Positions 1-9,294 of a DNA stretch of 64,000 bases are shown piece by piece. Made by a program: the position numbers and the translations under genes. Source of the DNA: Arcobacter defluvii (GTDB lineage Bacteria; Campylobacterota; Campylobacteria; Campylobacterales; Arcobacteraceae); assembly GCF_013201725.1 (NCBI RefSeq), contig NZ_CP053835.1, positions 496,001-560,000 on the forward strand, written 5' to 3'. Numbering within the stretch: position 1 is the first letter of the stretch; every line of letters starts with the position of its first letter. The notes beneath the pieces are model-generated. The model had not been told where the DNA came from. It searched no databases and worked only from the letters and a program-made list of their open reading frames with translations.

Positions 1-1
1 A

Positions 2-1567
2 AGGTTTAATGACAATCGAGGCTATTTTTATATAAATACAATGGAAGGAAAGTCAATTTTACATCCTTTATATCCTCAGTTTGAAAATAAAAGTATTTTA
101 GATTTTGAGGATAATTATGGTTCTAAATTTATTGAAAATGTAATCAATGATTTAAAAATAAAAAAAGAATCTTATAATGAATATTATTGGAAGAAACCAG
201 AAGCTTTTAATAAATTAAAACAGTATAAGAAAATTACTTTCAATAAAGTTTTTGAACCATACAATTGGTATATAGGAACAGGAGAGTATTTAGAAGATTT
301 TGAAGAAAAAATAAAAAAAGAGATTTTGGAATATATAAGCAGTATAAAATACTCTAAAAATGGATATATTTTTGTAATAGATGAAAAAGGAGTTTATTTA
401 ACTCATATTGAAAAATCATATATTGGAGTTAATAGAATAACTCTAAAAGACGCAAATGGATTTATGATTACAAAAGAGATTATGAATTTGGCAAATAAAG
501 GTGAAGGTTTTTTAAAATATGTAGGAACAATAAAGCCTGATACAAAGCTTCCTTCTGAAAAAATCACTTTTGTTAAAGGATTTAAAGATTGGGATTGGGC
601 AATTGCAACTGGTTTTTATACTGATGAATTAGCAGAACAAATAAAAACTAAACAATATGAATATAAACAAAATTATTTACATAATCTGTTAAGTCTTTTT
701 ACTGTTAGTGGATTGATAACTATAGTATTTCTATTTTTATCTTTTTATATATCAAAAAGATTAGAAAGAAGATTTTATAAATATAAACAACAAGTATTAA
801 GTTATATTAAAAAAAGTAGAGAAAAAGATAATTTATTAGCTCAACAATCGAAAATGGCTGCAATGGGAGAAATGTTAGAAAATATTGCTCATCAATGGAG
901 ACAACCTTTAAGTTCTATTTCGACTCTTTCAACTGGAATAAAACTTCAATACCAATATGGAGAAATAAATAAAGAAGAGATTCTTCGTTCAATGGATGCT
1001 ATTACAACTACCACAAAATATTTGTCTCAAACAATAGATGATTTTAGAGATTATTTTAATCCAAACAAAGAAGCTTATTATTTTAATCTCAAAAAGGTTT
1101 TCCAAAAAGCTTTTGATTTGTTAGAAATACAATTTAATTTAAGAAATATAATCTTTATAAAAAATTTAGATGATGTTTATATTTATGGTTTTGAAAATGA
1201 ATTTTTACAAGTAATAATAAATATTTTAAATAATGCAAAAGATGAATTTGAAAAAAAAGAGTTAGATCAAAAATATATTTTTGTTGATATTAGAAAAGAA
1301 GAAAATAGGGTAAAAATTTTTATAAAAGATAATGCAGGTGGAATAGCAGAAAATATTTTAGAAAAAGTTTTCGAGCCATATTTTACAACAAAATTCAAAT
1401 CTCAAGGTACAGGAATAGGGCTTTATATGTCAAAAGAGATTATTGAAAAACATATGAAAGGAAGAATATCAGTATATAATGAAGATTATATTTATGAGAA
1501 TAGTGGGCATAAAGGCGCAGTTTTTGAGATAATCTTTTTAGCAGAAGAGGCAAAAAAAGTTATTTAA
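2..1567 (+). CDS. Cache-domain sensor histidine kinase, 5' end cut by window
   Basis: Membrane sensor kinase. The reading frame is open from base 2; the residues before the first ATG at 41 (GYFYINT) are typical Cache-domain sequence, so the ATG is internal and the true start lies before the window. Two Cache-like units follow, each ending in a W-[DY]-W-type strand (NWYIGTGEY, DWAIATGFY). A single membrane helix comes next (bases about 670-760) and then a HisKA/HATPase core. The H-box AHQWRQPL (His codon at 890), N-box NILNNAKDEF, G1 DNAGGI, F-box FEPYFTTK and G2 GTGIGLYMSK are all intact, so it should be active. No response regulator is adjacent. It converges with the next gene and overlaps it by 8 bases. 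The ligand is unknown. Confidence 0.9.
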   Translation, partial: RFNDNRGYFYINTMEGKSILHPLYPQFENKSILDFEDNYGSKFIENVINDLKIKKESYNEYYWKKPEAFNKLKQYKKITFNKVFEPYNWYIGTGEYLEDFEEKIKKEILEYISSIKYSKNGYIFVIDEKGVYLTHIEKSYIGVNRITLKDANGFMITKEIMNLANKGEGFLKYVGTIKPDTKLPSEKITFVKGFKDWDWAIATGFYTDELAEQIKTKQYEYKQNYLHNLLSLFTVSGLITIVFLFLSFYISKRLERRFYKYKQQVLSYIKKSREKDNLLAQQSKMAAMGEMLENIAHQWRQPLSSISTLSTGIKLQYQYGEINKEEILRSMDAITTTTKYLSQTIDDFRDYFNPNKEAYYFNLKKVFQKAFDLLEIQFNLRNIIFIKNLDDVYIYGFENEFLQVIINILNNAKDEFEKKELDQKYIFVDIRKEENRVKIFIKDNAGGIAENILEKVFEPYFTTKFKSQGTGIGLYMSKEIIEKHMKGRISVYNEDYIYENSGHKGAVFEIIFLAEEAKKVI

Positions 1568-4500
1568 ACTCTTTTATAAACTTTATAAAATCCTCTTCTC
1601 TTAAAGCTTTTGAATATAACCAACCTTGAATTTCATCGCAACCTGCATTTTGTAAGAACTCTTTTTGTTCATTCTTCTCTACACCTTCTGCAATTGTTTT
1701 TATTTCAAGTCCATTTCCTAAAGCTAAAATAGTTTTTGCAATAGCAACATCTTTTTTATTAAAAGGAAGACCATTTGCAAATGATTTATCAATTTTTAAT
1801 TTATCAATTGGAAATTGTTTTAAATAATTCAAAGAAGAATATCCTGTTCCAAAATCATCAATTGCAAGTTTAATTCCTAGATTTTTTAAATTTTCAAGAA
1901 TAGTTAAAGATTCTTCAATATCTTCCATGATATAACTTTCAGTTAATTCTATTTCTAAATTTGCAGGATTTAACTTCGTTTCTTCTAATTCTTTTATTAT
2001 TGATTTTTGAATATCGCTATATTTTATTTGAATATTTGAGATATTAACTGCAACAATTCCATCTTCTAATAATTTTGTATCATTTAGATATTTCATAAAA
2101 GTACAAGCTTTTTTTAGAACAAATTCCCCAATTGGAATAATTAATTTTGTTTCTTCTGCATGTGAAATAAAATCATTTGGAAAAACAACTCCTAAAGTTT
2201 TATGATTCCATCTAATAAGAGCTTCTGCTCCTACTATTTTATTCATTTTTATATCAATTTGTGGTTGATAATATACTTCAAATTCATTGTTTTTTAAAGC
2301 ATCAGTTAATTCTTGTTTCATTATGATTTTCTCAAAAATTTCACTTGTCATTTCATTTTTATAAAATTGATATTGATTTCTTCCTGCATTTTTTGCACTA
2401 TACATAGCTGTATCAGCATGTTTTATTAAATCTTCTGCATTTAAACCATTATTTGGAAAAATAGAGATACCAACACTAACTGTTGTATCAAAAAGATACT
2501 CTTCCATTTTTATTGGTTCTTTAAAATCACTTACAATTTTTTTTGCTAATTTTTCTATATCTTTATTATCAACATCTTCAATTACAATTATAAATTCATC
2601 TCCACCAATTCTAGAAATTGTGTCGTTTTTTCTTATATTTTTTTGTAATCTATTTGCTACAAGTGAAATAATATTATCACCAATTGAGTGACCATAAGTA
2701 TCATTTATCAATTTAAAGTTATCAATATCAATAAAAAAGATTGCTAATCTATATTTTAATTCATTTGCTTTTTCTATTGATTTTATAAGTCTCGCTTTTA
2801 ATAATAAACGATTTGGAAGATTTGTTAGTGGATCATGATGTGCTAAAAACTCTATTTTTGCATTTGAATTTTTTATTTTTGTAATATCAGAAAATAAAGC
2901 TACATAATTTAAAATATTTCCTTCAGAATCTTTTACTAAGCTTAAATTTAGCCATTCAGGATAAATCTCACCACTTTTTTTACGATTCCAAATTTCACCT
3001 TTCCAAGCACCTTTTTTTATTAACTCTTCCCAAAGGATTTGATAAAATTCTATATTATGTTTTCCAGATTTTAGAATTTTAGGATTTTGTCCCTTTATCT
3101 CTTCAAAACTATAACCTGTAATTTTACTAAACGCACTATTTACTGAAATTATTTCACCTCTTTCATTTGTGATAATAATACCTTCAGTTGTATTTTCAAA
3201 TACTATATCAGAAAGTTGTAATTTCTTTTGGATTTTTTCTTCTTCAGTTATATCTTTGAAAATACAGTGAGTTCTAATTTCACCATTTATATTTGAAATA
3301 TTTCCTGTAAAACTCGCAAGTATAATTTCGTTATTTTTCTTTTTTATTCTTAGAATAATATTTTCAATATGTTTATGTTGCATAAACTTTGAAAATAAAT
3401 TTTGTAGAATCTCAGGTTTTTCAACTGTAAAAGATGCAAACTTTTGTCCTATTACATCATTTTTATCATAACCTGTAATTTCTAGCCATTTTTTATTTAC
3501 ATTAGTGATTAAACCTTTCGCATCTAGTGACTGATAAGGATAAGGTACTTCTTCATATAGATATTTAAAGTTAGTTTCTATTTTTTTATTTGCATCTGTA
3601 ATTTCTGAAATATTTGTAAAAAGAAGTTTTATTATAGAGTTTTCTAAAATTTTGCTATATATTATAGTTAATTGGAAGGTATTTTTATCAATTTCAATAA
3701 TCTCTTTTTCATTAAAATTATTTGTTTTTATTTTTTCATAAATTAAATTCCATCTTGCTTTTGGAATTAAAGTTGTAATATCTTCATCAATTTTTATATC
3801 AAATAATTTATTTGCTTTTTGATTAAACCAATATATTATTTGTTCATCATCATTATCAAAAACTTCAATAACTGCTTCATTAAGTGAATTAAAAGTATTT
3901 TTAACATCTTTTAGTTTTGATTCTAAAAATAAATTGTAGTTTCCTTTTATATTATTCAAAATCTCTTTTGAAGTAATTACATAATAAGAAGAACTATTCT
4001 TATCAAAAATTATAGCTCTTCTTATGTCTTTTTTTCTCATTGTATTTACAATACTAAATAAAGACTCTTCACTATCAAAAGTTATTAAATTTTTGTAACT
4101 AAAGTTTTCTACATTTAAAGTTGTATCAATATGTTTTTGTGCAAGATTAATAACATCACTTTCTGTTAATATTCCAATTGGAGTAAGATTATCAAATACT
4201 AAAGCTGAACCTATATTCTTTTCGCTCATTAAGTCTAAAGTAGTTTGAATAGTGGCATCTTTTTGTACAAAAAAAGCTTTTGATTTGTCTTTTATTAAAT
4301 CTTTTGCTTTTATATTTGTTTTAAATATATCTTGTTCAAATTCAAAAATAAGATTTTCTTGTAAAATAGAACCTAAATAGTTATTTTCTTTATCTAAAAC
4401 AATGATTCTTCTTATTTTATTATTTAGCATTAATCCTAAAACATAGTTTATTTTTCTATTTGACTTCGTTGTAATTAGTTCTTTATTTGCAAAATCAATT

Positions 4501-4697
4501 GCTTTTGAATTTAAATCAATATGTTTTGCATATGAAAATAAAATATCTCTTTCAGTTATAATTCCAACAGCTTTTTGCCCATCAAGTAAAACAAAATGTT
4601 TCGTACGATTTTTTATCATTGAATCTAAAATTTCTTGTAAAGAAACATCTTTACTTATAGAATCTTTTATTTCAGAAATTAGTTTAGTTAAACCCAT
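1560..4697 (-). CDS. CBS-CBS-PAS-GGDEF-EAL cyclic-di-GMP turnover protein
   Basis: Soluble 1045-residue protein that likely makes and/or degrades cyclic-di-GMP. Domain order: two CBS pairs (about 1-250), a weak PAS-like stretch (about 265-370), two clear PAS domains (about 375-610), GGDEF (about 620-780) and EAL (about 795-1040). The GGDEF motif is intact and is preceded five residues upstream by an RKND inhibitory site. The EAL signature (EALIRW), DDFGTGYSS and the late E of AEGVE are also intact, so both activities are possible. No membrane segment is seen. The CBS modules suggest an adenine-nucleotide or metal-responsive input. The start has a good ribosome site (AGGAAAACA before ATG). Such CBS-linked bifunctional proteins are unusual; the net activity cannot be read from sequence. 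Confidence 0.9.
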   Translation of the reverse strand: MGLTKLISEIKDSISKDVSLQEILDSMIKNRTKHFVLLDGQKAVGIITERDILFSYAKHIDLNSKAIDFANKELITTKSNRKINYVLGLMLNNKIRRIIVLDKENNYLGSILQENLIFEFEQDIFKTNIKAKDLIKDKSKAFFVQKDATIQTTLDLMSEKNIGSALVFDNLTPIGILTESDVINLAQKHIDTTLNVENFSYKNLITFDSEESLFSIVNTMRKKDIRRAIIFDKNSSSYYVITSKEILNNIKGNYNLFLESKLKDVKNTFNSLNEAVIEVFDNDDEQIIYWFNQKANKLFDIKIDEDITTLIPKARWNLIYEKIKTNNFNEKEIIEIDKNTFQLTIIYSKILENSIIKLLFTNISEITDANKKIETNFKYLYEEVPYPYQSLDAKGLITNVNKKWLEITGYDKNDVIGQKFASFTVEKPEILQNLFSKFMQHKHIENIILRIKKKNNEIILASFTGNISNINGEIRTHCIFKDITEEEKIQKKLQLSDIVFENTTEGIIITNERGEIISVNSAFSKITGYSFEEIKGQNPKILKSGKHNIEFYQILWEELIKKGAWKGEIWNRKKSGEIYPEWLNLSLVKDSEGNILNYVALFSDITKIKNSNAKIEFLAHHDPLTNLPNRLLLKARLIKSIEKANELKYRLAIFFIDIDNFKLINDTYGHSIGDNIISLVANRLQKNIRKNDTISRIGGDEFIIVIEDVDNKDIEKLAKKIVSDFKEPIKMEEYLFDTTVSVGISIFPNNGLNAEDLIKHADTAMYSAKNAGRNQYQFYKNEMTSEIFEKIIMKQELTDALKNNEFEVYYQPQIDIKMNKIVGAEALIRWNHKTLGVVFPNDFISHAEETKLIIPIGEFVLKKACTFMKYLNDTKLLEDGIVAVNISNIQIKYSDIQKSIIKELEETKLNPANLEIELTESYIMEDIEESLTILENLKNLGIKLAIDDFGTGYSSLNYLKQFPIDKLKIDKSFANGLPFNKKDVAIAKTILALGNGLEIKTIAEGVEKNEQKEFLQNAGCDEIQGWLYSKALREEDFIKFIKEFK

Positions 4698-4801
4698 TGT
4701 TTTCCTATTTTACATCGTTTTTAAAAATAGATTTTATCAAAAAAATACCTAATTAAAACTAATATCCTTTTTTGTACTATATAAATTTACTATAAATTAG
4801 A

Positions 4802-4807
4802 TATAAT
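4802..4807 (+). promoter_or_regulatory. Candidate -10 element of aroK-hisD
   Basis: A perfect TATAAT lies only 8 bases before the aroK ATG, in a very AT-rich stretch. If used, transcription would start within a few bases of the ATG, giving a leaderless or nearly leaderless message. No AGGA-type ribosome site precedes the ATG, which fits. An upstream promoter is also possible. Confidence 0.4.
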
Positions 4808-4815
4808 CCACCACT

Positions 4816-5325
4816 ATGAAAAAGAATAATATTATACTAATTGGTTTTATGGGTGTTGGTAAAGGTACAGTTGCAAGGGCTTTAGTTGAAAAATCTGATA
4901 TGTTTGCAATTGATACTGATGATTTAATCGAAAGTATGGAAAACAGAAAAATCAAAAAAATTTTTGAAGTTGAAGGTGAACCATATTTTAGAGCTTTAGA
5001 GAAAAAAACTGCTTTATGGTTAGAAAAAAGTGTAGATAACACAATCATTTCCACAGGTGGTGGGTTTTATAAACAAGAAAACATAAATAAAATAGGAAAA
5101 GTTGTTTATTTAAAATCATCATTTCAAGGTATCTTAGATAGAATAAATAATGCTCCAAATGCTGCAAATAAATTGAAAAAAAGACCACTTTTACAAAATA
5201 TGGAAGAAGCTTTAAAACTTTATAATTCAAGAGTTAGTGATTATGAAAATGTTGCAAAAATAGTGGTTGATGTTGAGAAAAAAGATTTAAATGATATTGT
5301 AAAAGAGATTTTAGGAAAAATATAA
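4816..5325 (+). CDS. aroK: Shikimate kinase
   Basis: Phosphorylates shikimate to shikimate-3-phosphate in the chorismate pathway (cytosolic, 169 residues, normal length). The P-loop is GFMGVGKGT (residues 10-18), followed by the shikimate-binding DTDD, the Arg of GEPYFRALE, the TGGG loop, the RPLL lid and the late R-x-x-x-Y (SRVSDY). The P-loop has Gly where most shikimate kinases have Ser or Thr directly after Lys (GKST). The KGT order is known from adenylate kinases, so activity is probably kept. No ribosome site is visible before the ATG. The next gene, hisD, starts on the base after the aroK stop, so the two are co-transcribed. Confidence 0.92.
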   Translation: MKKNNIILIGFMGVGKGTVARALVEKSDMFAIDTDDLIESMENRKIKKIFEVEGEPYFRALEKKTALWLEKSVDNTIISTGGGFYKQENINKIGKVVYLKSSFQGILDRINNAPNAANKLKKRPLLQNMEEALKLYNSRVSDYENVAKIVVDVEKKDLNDIVKEILGKI

Positions 5326-6618
5326 ATGAAAATAATAAATACAAAAGATACGAACTTTCAAAGTGAATTTGATTCTATTTTAGCAAGAGCTAAAAGTGAT
5401 ATAAAAGGCGTTTCATCAATTGTTATGAATATTATTGACGAAATAGTAGCAGAAGGAAATGTTGCTTTAAAAAGACATATTGAAAAGTTTGATAAATGGG
5501 AAGTTAAATCAGATGATGATTTATTGATTTCTCAAGAAGATATGAAAAAAGCATATGAAAATATTGATGAGAAACTAAGACTTGCTCTTCATACAGCATA
5601 TGATAGAATCAAAACATATCATGAAAAACAACTTCCAAAATCTTGGCTTGATTTTGAATCAAATGGAACAATTTTAGGACAAAAAGTTACTCCTGTCGAT
5701 AAAGCTGGGCTTTATATTCCTGGTGGAAAAGCTGCATATCCTAGTTCACTTTTGATGAATGCAGTTCCAGCAATTGTTGCTGGAGTTAAAGAAATAGTTG
5801 TATGTACACCGACTCCAAATAATGAAGTAAATGAACTTTTACTTGCTGCTTGCCACTTATGTAAAGTTTCAAAAGTTTATAAAGTTGGAGGAGCAAGTGC
5901 AATTGCTGCTATGGCTTATGGAACACAAACTATTCCTAAAGTTGATGTAATAACTGGTCCTGGAAATATTTTTGTTGCAACTGCTAAAAAACTTGTATTT
6001 GGTGAAGTTAATATTGATATGATAGCAGGTCCTTCTGAAATTGGAATTTTAGCTGATGCAACAGCAAAACCTCACTATTTAGCAATTGATTTATTATCTC
6101 AAGCTGAACATGATGAAATGGCAAGTTCTATTATGATTACAACTTGTGATGAAGTTGCTAGTTTAACAAGTAAAGAAGTTGAAGAGTATTTAAAAACTCT
6201 AAGTAGAGAAGCAATTGCTAGAAAATCAATAGATGAAAGAGGAGCAATAATTGTTGCTTCAAATATGGAAGAAGCAATCTCTTTAATGAATGAAATAGCA
6301 CCTGAACACTTAGAAGTTATGACACAAAATCCTTTTGAATTGTTACCTTATATCAAACATGCAGGTGCAATTTTCTTAGGTGAAAATACTCCTGAACCAA
6401 TTGGAGATTATATAGCAGGTCCTAATCATACTCTTCCAACAGGAAGTACAGCTAAGTTTTATAGTCCATTAAATGTAGAAAATTTTATGAAAAAAAGTTC
6501 AATTATAAATTTCTCAAAAAATGCTATAAATGAATTAGGTGAAGCTTGTGCATTATTAGCGGATACAGAAGGTCTTACAGCTCATGCTAAATCTGTAAGA
6601 GTTAGATTAGAAAAATAG
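5326..6618 (+). CDS. hisD: Histidinol dehydrogenase
   Basis: Zinc enzyme that oxidises histidinol twice to histidine using NAD+, the last step of histidine synthesis. At 430 residues it has the family length. Signatures are visible in order: PVDKAGLYIPGGKAAYPSS, ITGPGNIFVATAKKLVFG, the AGPSE loop, SQAEHDE (zinc ligands Gln and His), APEHLE (catalytic Glu-His) and GPNHTLPT (His ligand). The ATG abuts the aroK stop codon with no gap, implying translational coupling. A hairpin-rich gap follows. Other his genes are not in the window, so the pathway is scattered. Confidence 0.97.
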   Translation: MKIINTKDTNFQSEFDSILARAKSDIKGVSSIVMNIIDEIVAEGNVALKRHIEKFDKWEVKSDDDLLISQEDMKKAYENIDEKLRLALHTAYDRIKTYHEKQLPKSWLDFESNGTILGQKVTPVDKAGLYIPGGKAAYPSSLLMNAVPAIVAGVKEIVVCTPTPNNEVNELLLAACHLCKVSKVYKVGGASAIAAMAYGTQTIPKVDVITGPGNIFVATAKKLVFGEVNIDMIAGPSEIGILADATAKPHYLAIDLLSQAEHDEMASSIMITTCDEVASLTSKEVEEYLKTLSREAIARKSIDERGAIIVASNMEEAISLMNEIAPEHLEVMTQNPFELLPYIKHAGAIFLGENTPEPIGDYIAGPNHTLPTGSTAKFYSPLNVENFMKKSSIINFSKNAINELGEACALLADTEGLTAHAKSVRVRLEK

Positions 6619-6627
6619 ATATGTATA

Positions 6628-6660
6628 GGCTTTATTCTTAAAGCCCTTTAGGTTTTTGTT
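6628..6660 (+). terminator. Candidate terminator after hisD
   Basis: A perfect 7-bp hairpin (GGCTTTA, loop TTCT, TAAAGCC at 6628-6645) follows the hisD stop by 9 bases, with GGTTTTTG a few bases downstream. The T-run is not immediate, so termination may be partial. Confidence 0.4.
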
Positions 6661-6668
6661 ACTTTTTA

Positions 6669-6736
6669 AGGATTTTTTATAAATCCTGCTAAAAAAGTAG
6701 AAATTAAACAAAATAGGTTCCCTTTTAAAGAGGAAC
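6669..6736 (+). other. Two further hairpins in the leader of the DUF2018 operon
   Basis: After the hisD hairpin come a perfect 7-bp stem (AGGATTT/AAATCCT, 6669-6687, 5-nt loop) and a GTTCC/GGAAC stem (6717-6736). The second ends 5 bases before the GAAAGGAAA ribosome site of the gene at 6756. The 137-base gap is thus unusually structured. It could be an untranslated leader with regulatory folding or a processed 3' end; no known riboswitch class is recognised. Confidence 0.35.
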
Positions 6737-6755
6737 GATTTGAAAGGAAATATAG

Positions 6756-7058
6756 ATGTCGATGTTTAGTGATTGGTTTACTGAAGACGAAGATGATATT
6801 TTTATGGGAAGTCCAAAATCTAAGTTTTTTGACGTTACAAGAGAAGCTTCAAAAGAAGTTGTAGAAGATGAAATAGATAAAATTATAGAAAAATTGGCTG
6901 TACTTGAAATGATAATAAGTGAAAATAAAGATGAAAATTTTGATATTAATGAATTTATTAAAGAGTATACTTTAGAAAACGCAGAAAAAGTTAAAGCTAT
7001 GAAAAAAGGTCTTTATGTTGAATTTACTGGTGAAATTATCTGTAGATTAGATTCATAA
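6756..7058 (+). CDS. DUF2018 family protein (HP0242-like)
   Basis: Small acidic helical protein of 100 residues. The pattern FMGSPKSKFFDVTREASK followed by EKLAVLEMII matches my memory of Helicobacter pylori HP0242 (DUF2018), known for an intertwined, knotted homodimer. The synteny also fits: in H. pylori the family lies beside the polyprenyl synthase, hemA and proS genes, exactly as here. The ribosome site GAAAGGAAA precedes the ATG. The cellular role is unknown. It is the first gene of a tightly packed four-gene operon; the next gene starts 10 bases after its stop. Confidence 0.75.
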   Translation: MSMFSDWFTEDEDDIFMGSPKSKFFDVTREASKEVVEDEIDKIIEKLAVLEMIISENKDENFDINEFIKEYTLENAEKVKAMKKGLYVEFTGEIICRLDS

Positions 7059-7068
7059 AGGTTTAGAC

Positions 7069-7968
7069 GTGGAAGAATTAGAACAAGTTAAAAATCAGAT
7101 AAAAGAGTTTGTAAAAGTTTGTAATCATCAAAAAAGTTTAGAACTTTTAGATAAATTAGCAACAGGTAAGATGTTGCGTTCTAAACTTATACTTAAAATT
7201 GCAGGAGTAAGTGAAGAAAGTGTTAGACTTTGTGCAATTGTAGAAATGATTCATGCAGCATCACTTTTACATGATGATGTTATTGATGAAGCAGATACTA
7301 GACGTGGAAAACCAAGTGTAAATGCACTTTATGATAATAAAACTTCTATAATGTTTGGAGATATTTTATACTCACGTGCATTTACTGAACTTTCACAAAT
7401 GGATAAAAGAATCGCATATACAATCTCAAATGCTGTAACACTTTTAAGTATTGGTGAGATGATGGATGTAGATTTAACTGAAAACTTCAATACTTCTTAT
7501 GATTTATATCTTGATATGATTTATAAAAAAACAGCTTCTTTAATAGAAGCAAGTGCGAAAGCAGCTGCAATATTAGCTGGACTTGATGAAAATAAATATG
7601 CACTTTATGGTAAAAATCTTGGACTTGCATTTCAAATGGTAGATGATATTTTAGATATTACACAAGATAGTGCAACTTTAGGAAAACCAGCAATGCTTGA
7701 TTTTGTTGAAGGGAAAGTAACTATTCCATATTTATTTTTATATGAAAGAGTTGAAGATAAAACTAAACTTGCTTCATTATATAAAAAAGAGTTAAGTGCA
7801 GAAGAGAGTGCTTGGATTAAAGAACAAATGAAAATAACAAAAGCTTTAGAAGATTCTATCTTACAAGCTAAAGAGATTGGAAATGAAGCAATTAGTGCTG
7901 TAATAGATGAAAAAGATAGCCAAACTCTTGTTATGATAATGAAAGCAATGATTGAAAGAGAGTTTTAA
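7069..7968 (+). CDS. ispB: Polyprenyl diphosphate synthase (octaprenyl type)
   Basis: Trans-prenyltransferase that extends farnesyl diphosphate with isopentenyl units to form the quinone side chain. Both aspartate-rich motifs are present: DDVIDEADTRR (first, about residues 70-80) and DDILD (second, within FQMVDDILDIT). At 299 residues it is slightly short for the family but complete. The start is GTG, with AAAGG eight bases upstream. Its stop overlaps the hemA start by one base (TAATG), so translation is coupled. The product feeds menaquinone, whose last step (ubiE/menG) is encoded at 62113. The exact chain length cannot be read. Confidence 0.88.
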   Translation: MEELEQVKNQIKEFVKVCNHQKSLELLDKLATGKMLRSKLILKIAGVSEESVRLCAIVEMIHAASLLHDDVIDEADTRRGKPSVNALYDNKTSIMFGDILYSRAFTELSQMDKRIAYTISNAVTLLSIGEMMDVDLTENFNTSYDLYLDMIYKKTASLIEASAKAAAILAGLDENKYALYGKNLGLAFQMVDDILDITQDSATLGKPAMLDFVEGKVTIPYLFLYERVEDKTKLASLYKKELSAEESAWIKEQMKITKALEDSILQAKEIGNEAISAVIDEKDSQTLVMIMKAMIEREF

Positions 7969-9266
7969 TGAGTTACTTAATAATTAGTTTTTCTCATAAA
8001 AATATAGATATTAAAATGAGAGAAAAACTGGCTTTTAATAGTGATGAAGATAAAGATAGATTTATAAAACAACTTATAGAAAATGAAGCTACAAAAGAGG
8101 TAGTTTTATTATCAACTTGTAATAGAGTTGAAATAATCACTAGATCTTCAAATGTAAAACAAAGTGCTAGAAATATTATAGAAAAATTAGCAAGTTATTC
8201 TGGGCTTGATTTTGAACTTTTATATGATAGAGCTGATATTTATGATAATGACGGAGCAGTTCATCATCTATTTTCAGTGGCTTCTGCACTTGATTCACTT
8301 GTAATTGGTGAGACACAAATTGTTGGACAATTAAAAGATGCTTTTAGATTTTCTCAAGCAAAAGGTTATTGTGGCTCAAATATAACAAGAGTTATGCACT
8401 ATGCTTTTAAATGTGCTGCACAAGTAAGAAATGCAACAAGTTTAGGAACAGGTTCTGTTTCTGTTGCTTCAACAGCAGTTGCAAAAGCAAAAGATATTAT
8501 TGGAAATACAAAAGGTATTAAAGCTTTAGTAATTGGTGCAGGTGAGATGAGTGAGCTTACAGTTAAACATCTTATTTCATCAGGTTTTGATGTAACAATA
8601 ATAAGTAGAGATACAAAAAAAGCTCAAAATTTAGCAACCACATTTGAAGTTCATGTAAATGTTGAACCTTATAATGAATTATCAAACCTACTTGAAAAAA
8701 TACCAGTTATGATAACAGCAACTTCTGCACCTTATCCAATAATTACAAAAGATAATGCTCCAAATTCAAGTATAAATAGATATTGGTTTGATATTGCAGT
8801 TCCTAGAGATATAGATGAAGATATATCTATGCCAAATTTAGAAATTTATTCGGTTGATGATTTACAAGATATTGTAAATGAAAATATGAGTTTAAGAGCA
8901 GAACAAGCAAAAACAGCTTATGGAATAGTAAGTCGTATGTCGTTAGAGTTTTTTGAATGGCTTAAATCACTTGAAATTGAGCCAATAGTAAAAAATCTTT
9001 ATGTAAAAGGTAATGATATTATCGATAAAAAAATAAAAAAAGCAATAAAAAAAGGCTTTATAAATTCTAGTGATGAAGAAAATATTAGAAAACTTTGTCA
9101 AACTGTAATAACTGAATATTTACATCAACCATCAAAACAACTAAAAGATATTTCAAAAAATATGGAATGTGATTTAGTTGTAGGAACAGTTCAAAATATG
9201 TTTGGATTTAATAATGATTCAAATATTGCAACTAAATATAAATGCGACCATTTAGCAAAAAATTAG
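7968..9266 (+). CDS. hemA: Glutamyl-tRNA reductase
   Basis: NADPH-dependent reduction of glutamyl-tRNA to glutamate-1-semialdehyde, the first committed step of C5-pathway heme synthesis. The catalytic Cys51 sits in STCNRVEI. The substrate-binding block LDSLVIGETQIVGQLK and the nucleotide-binding segment ALVIGAGEMSEL are clear. At 432 residues it is of family length. It is coupled to the upstream prenyl synthase by a TAATG overlap and followed 28 bases later by proS. This order matches Helicobacter and Campylobacter. Confidence 0.97.
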   Translation: MSYLIISFSHKNIDIKMREKLAFNSDEDKDRFIKQLIENEATKEVVLLSTCNRVEIITRSSNVKQSARNIIEKLASYSGLDFELLYDRADIYDNDGAVHHLFSVASALDSLVIGETQIVGQLKDAFRFSQAKGYCGSNITRVMHYAFKCAAQVRNATSLGTGSVSVASTAVAKAKDIIGNTKGIKALVIGAGEMSELTVKHLISSGFDVTIISRDTKKAQNLATTFEVHVNVEPYNELSNLLEKIPVMITATSAPYPIITKDNAPNSSINRYWFDIAVPRDIDEDISMPNLEIYSVDDLQDIVNENMSLRAEQAKTAYGIVSRMSLEFFEWLKSLEIEPIVKNLYVKGNDIIDKKIKKAIKKGFINSSDEENIRKLCQTVITEYLHQPSKQLKDISKNMECDLVVGTVQNMFGFNNDSNIATKYKCDHLAKN

Positions 9267-9294
9267 AAATAAATTAAATACAGGAAAATAATCA

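Noticed and set aside
6717-6736. tRNA fragment suggested by GTTC and GAAC bases
   Set aside because: No cloverleaf, acceptor stem or anticodon arm can be drawn; it is a simple hairpin.
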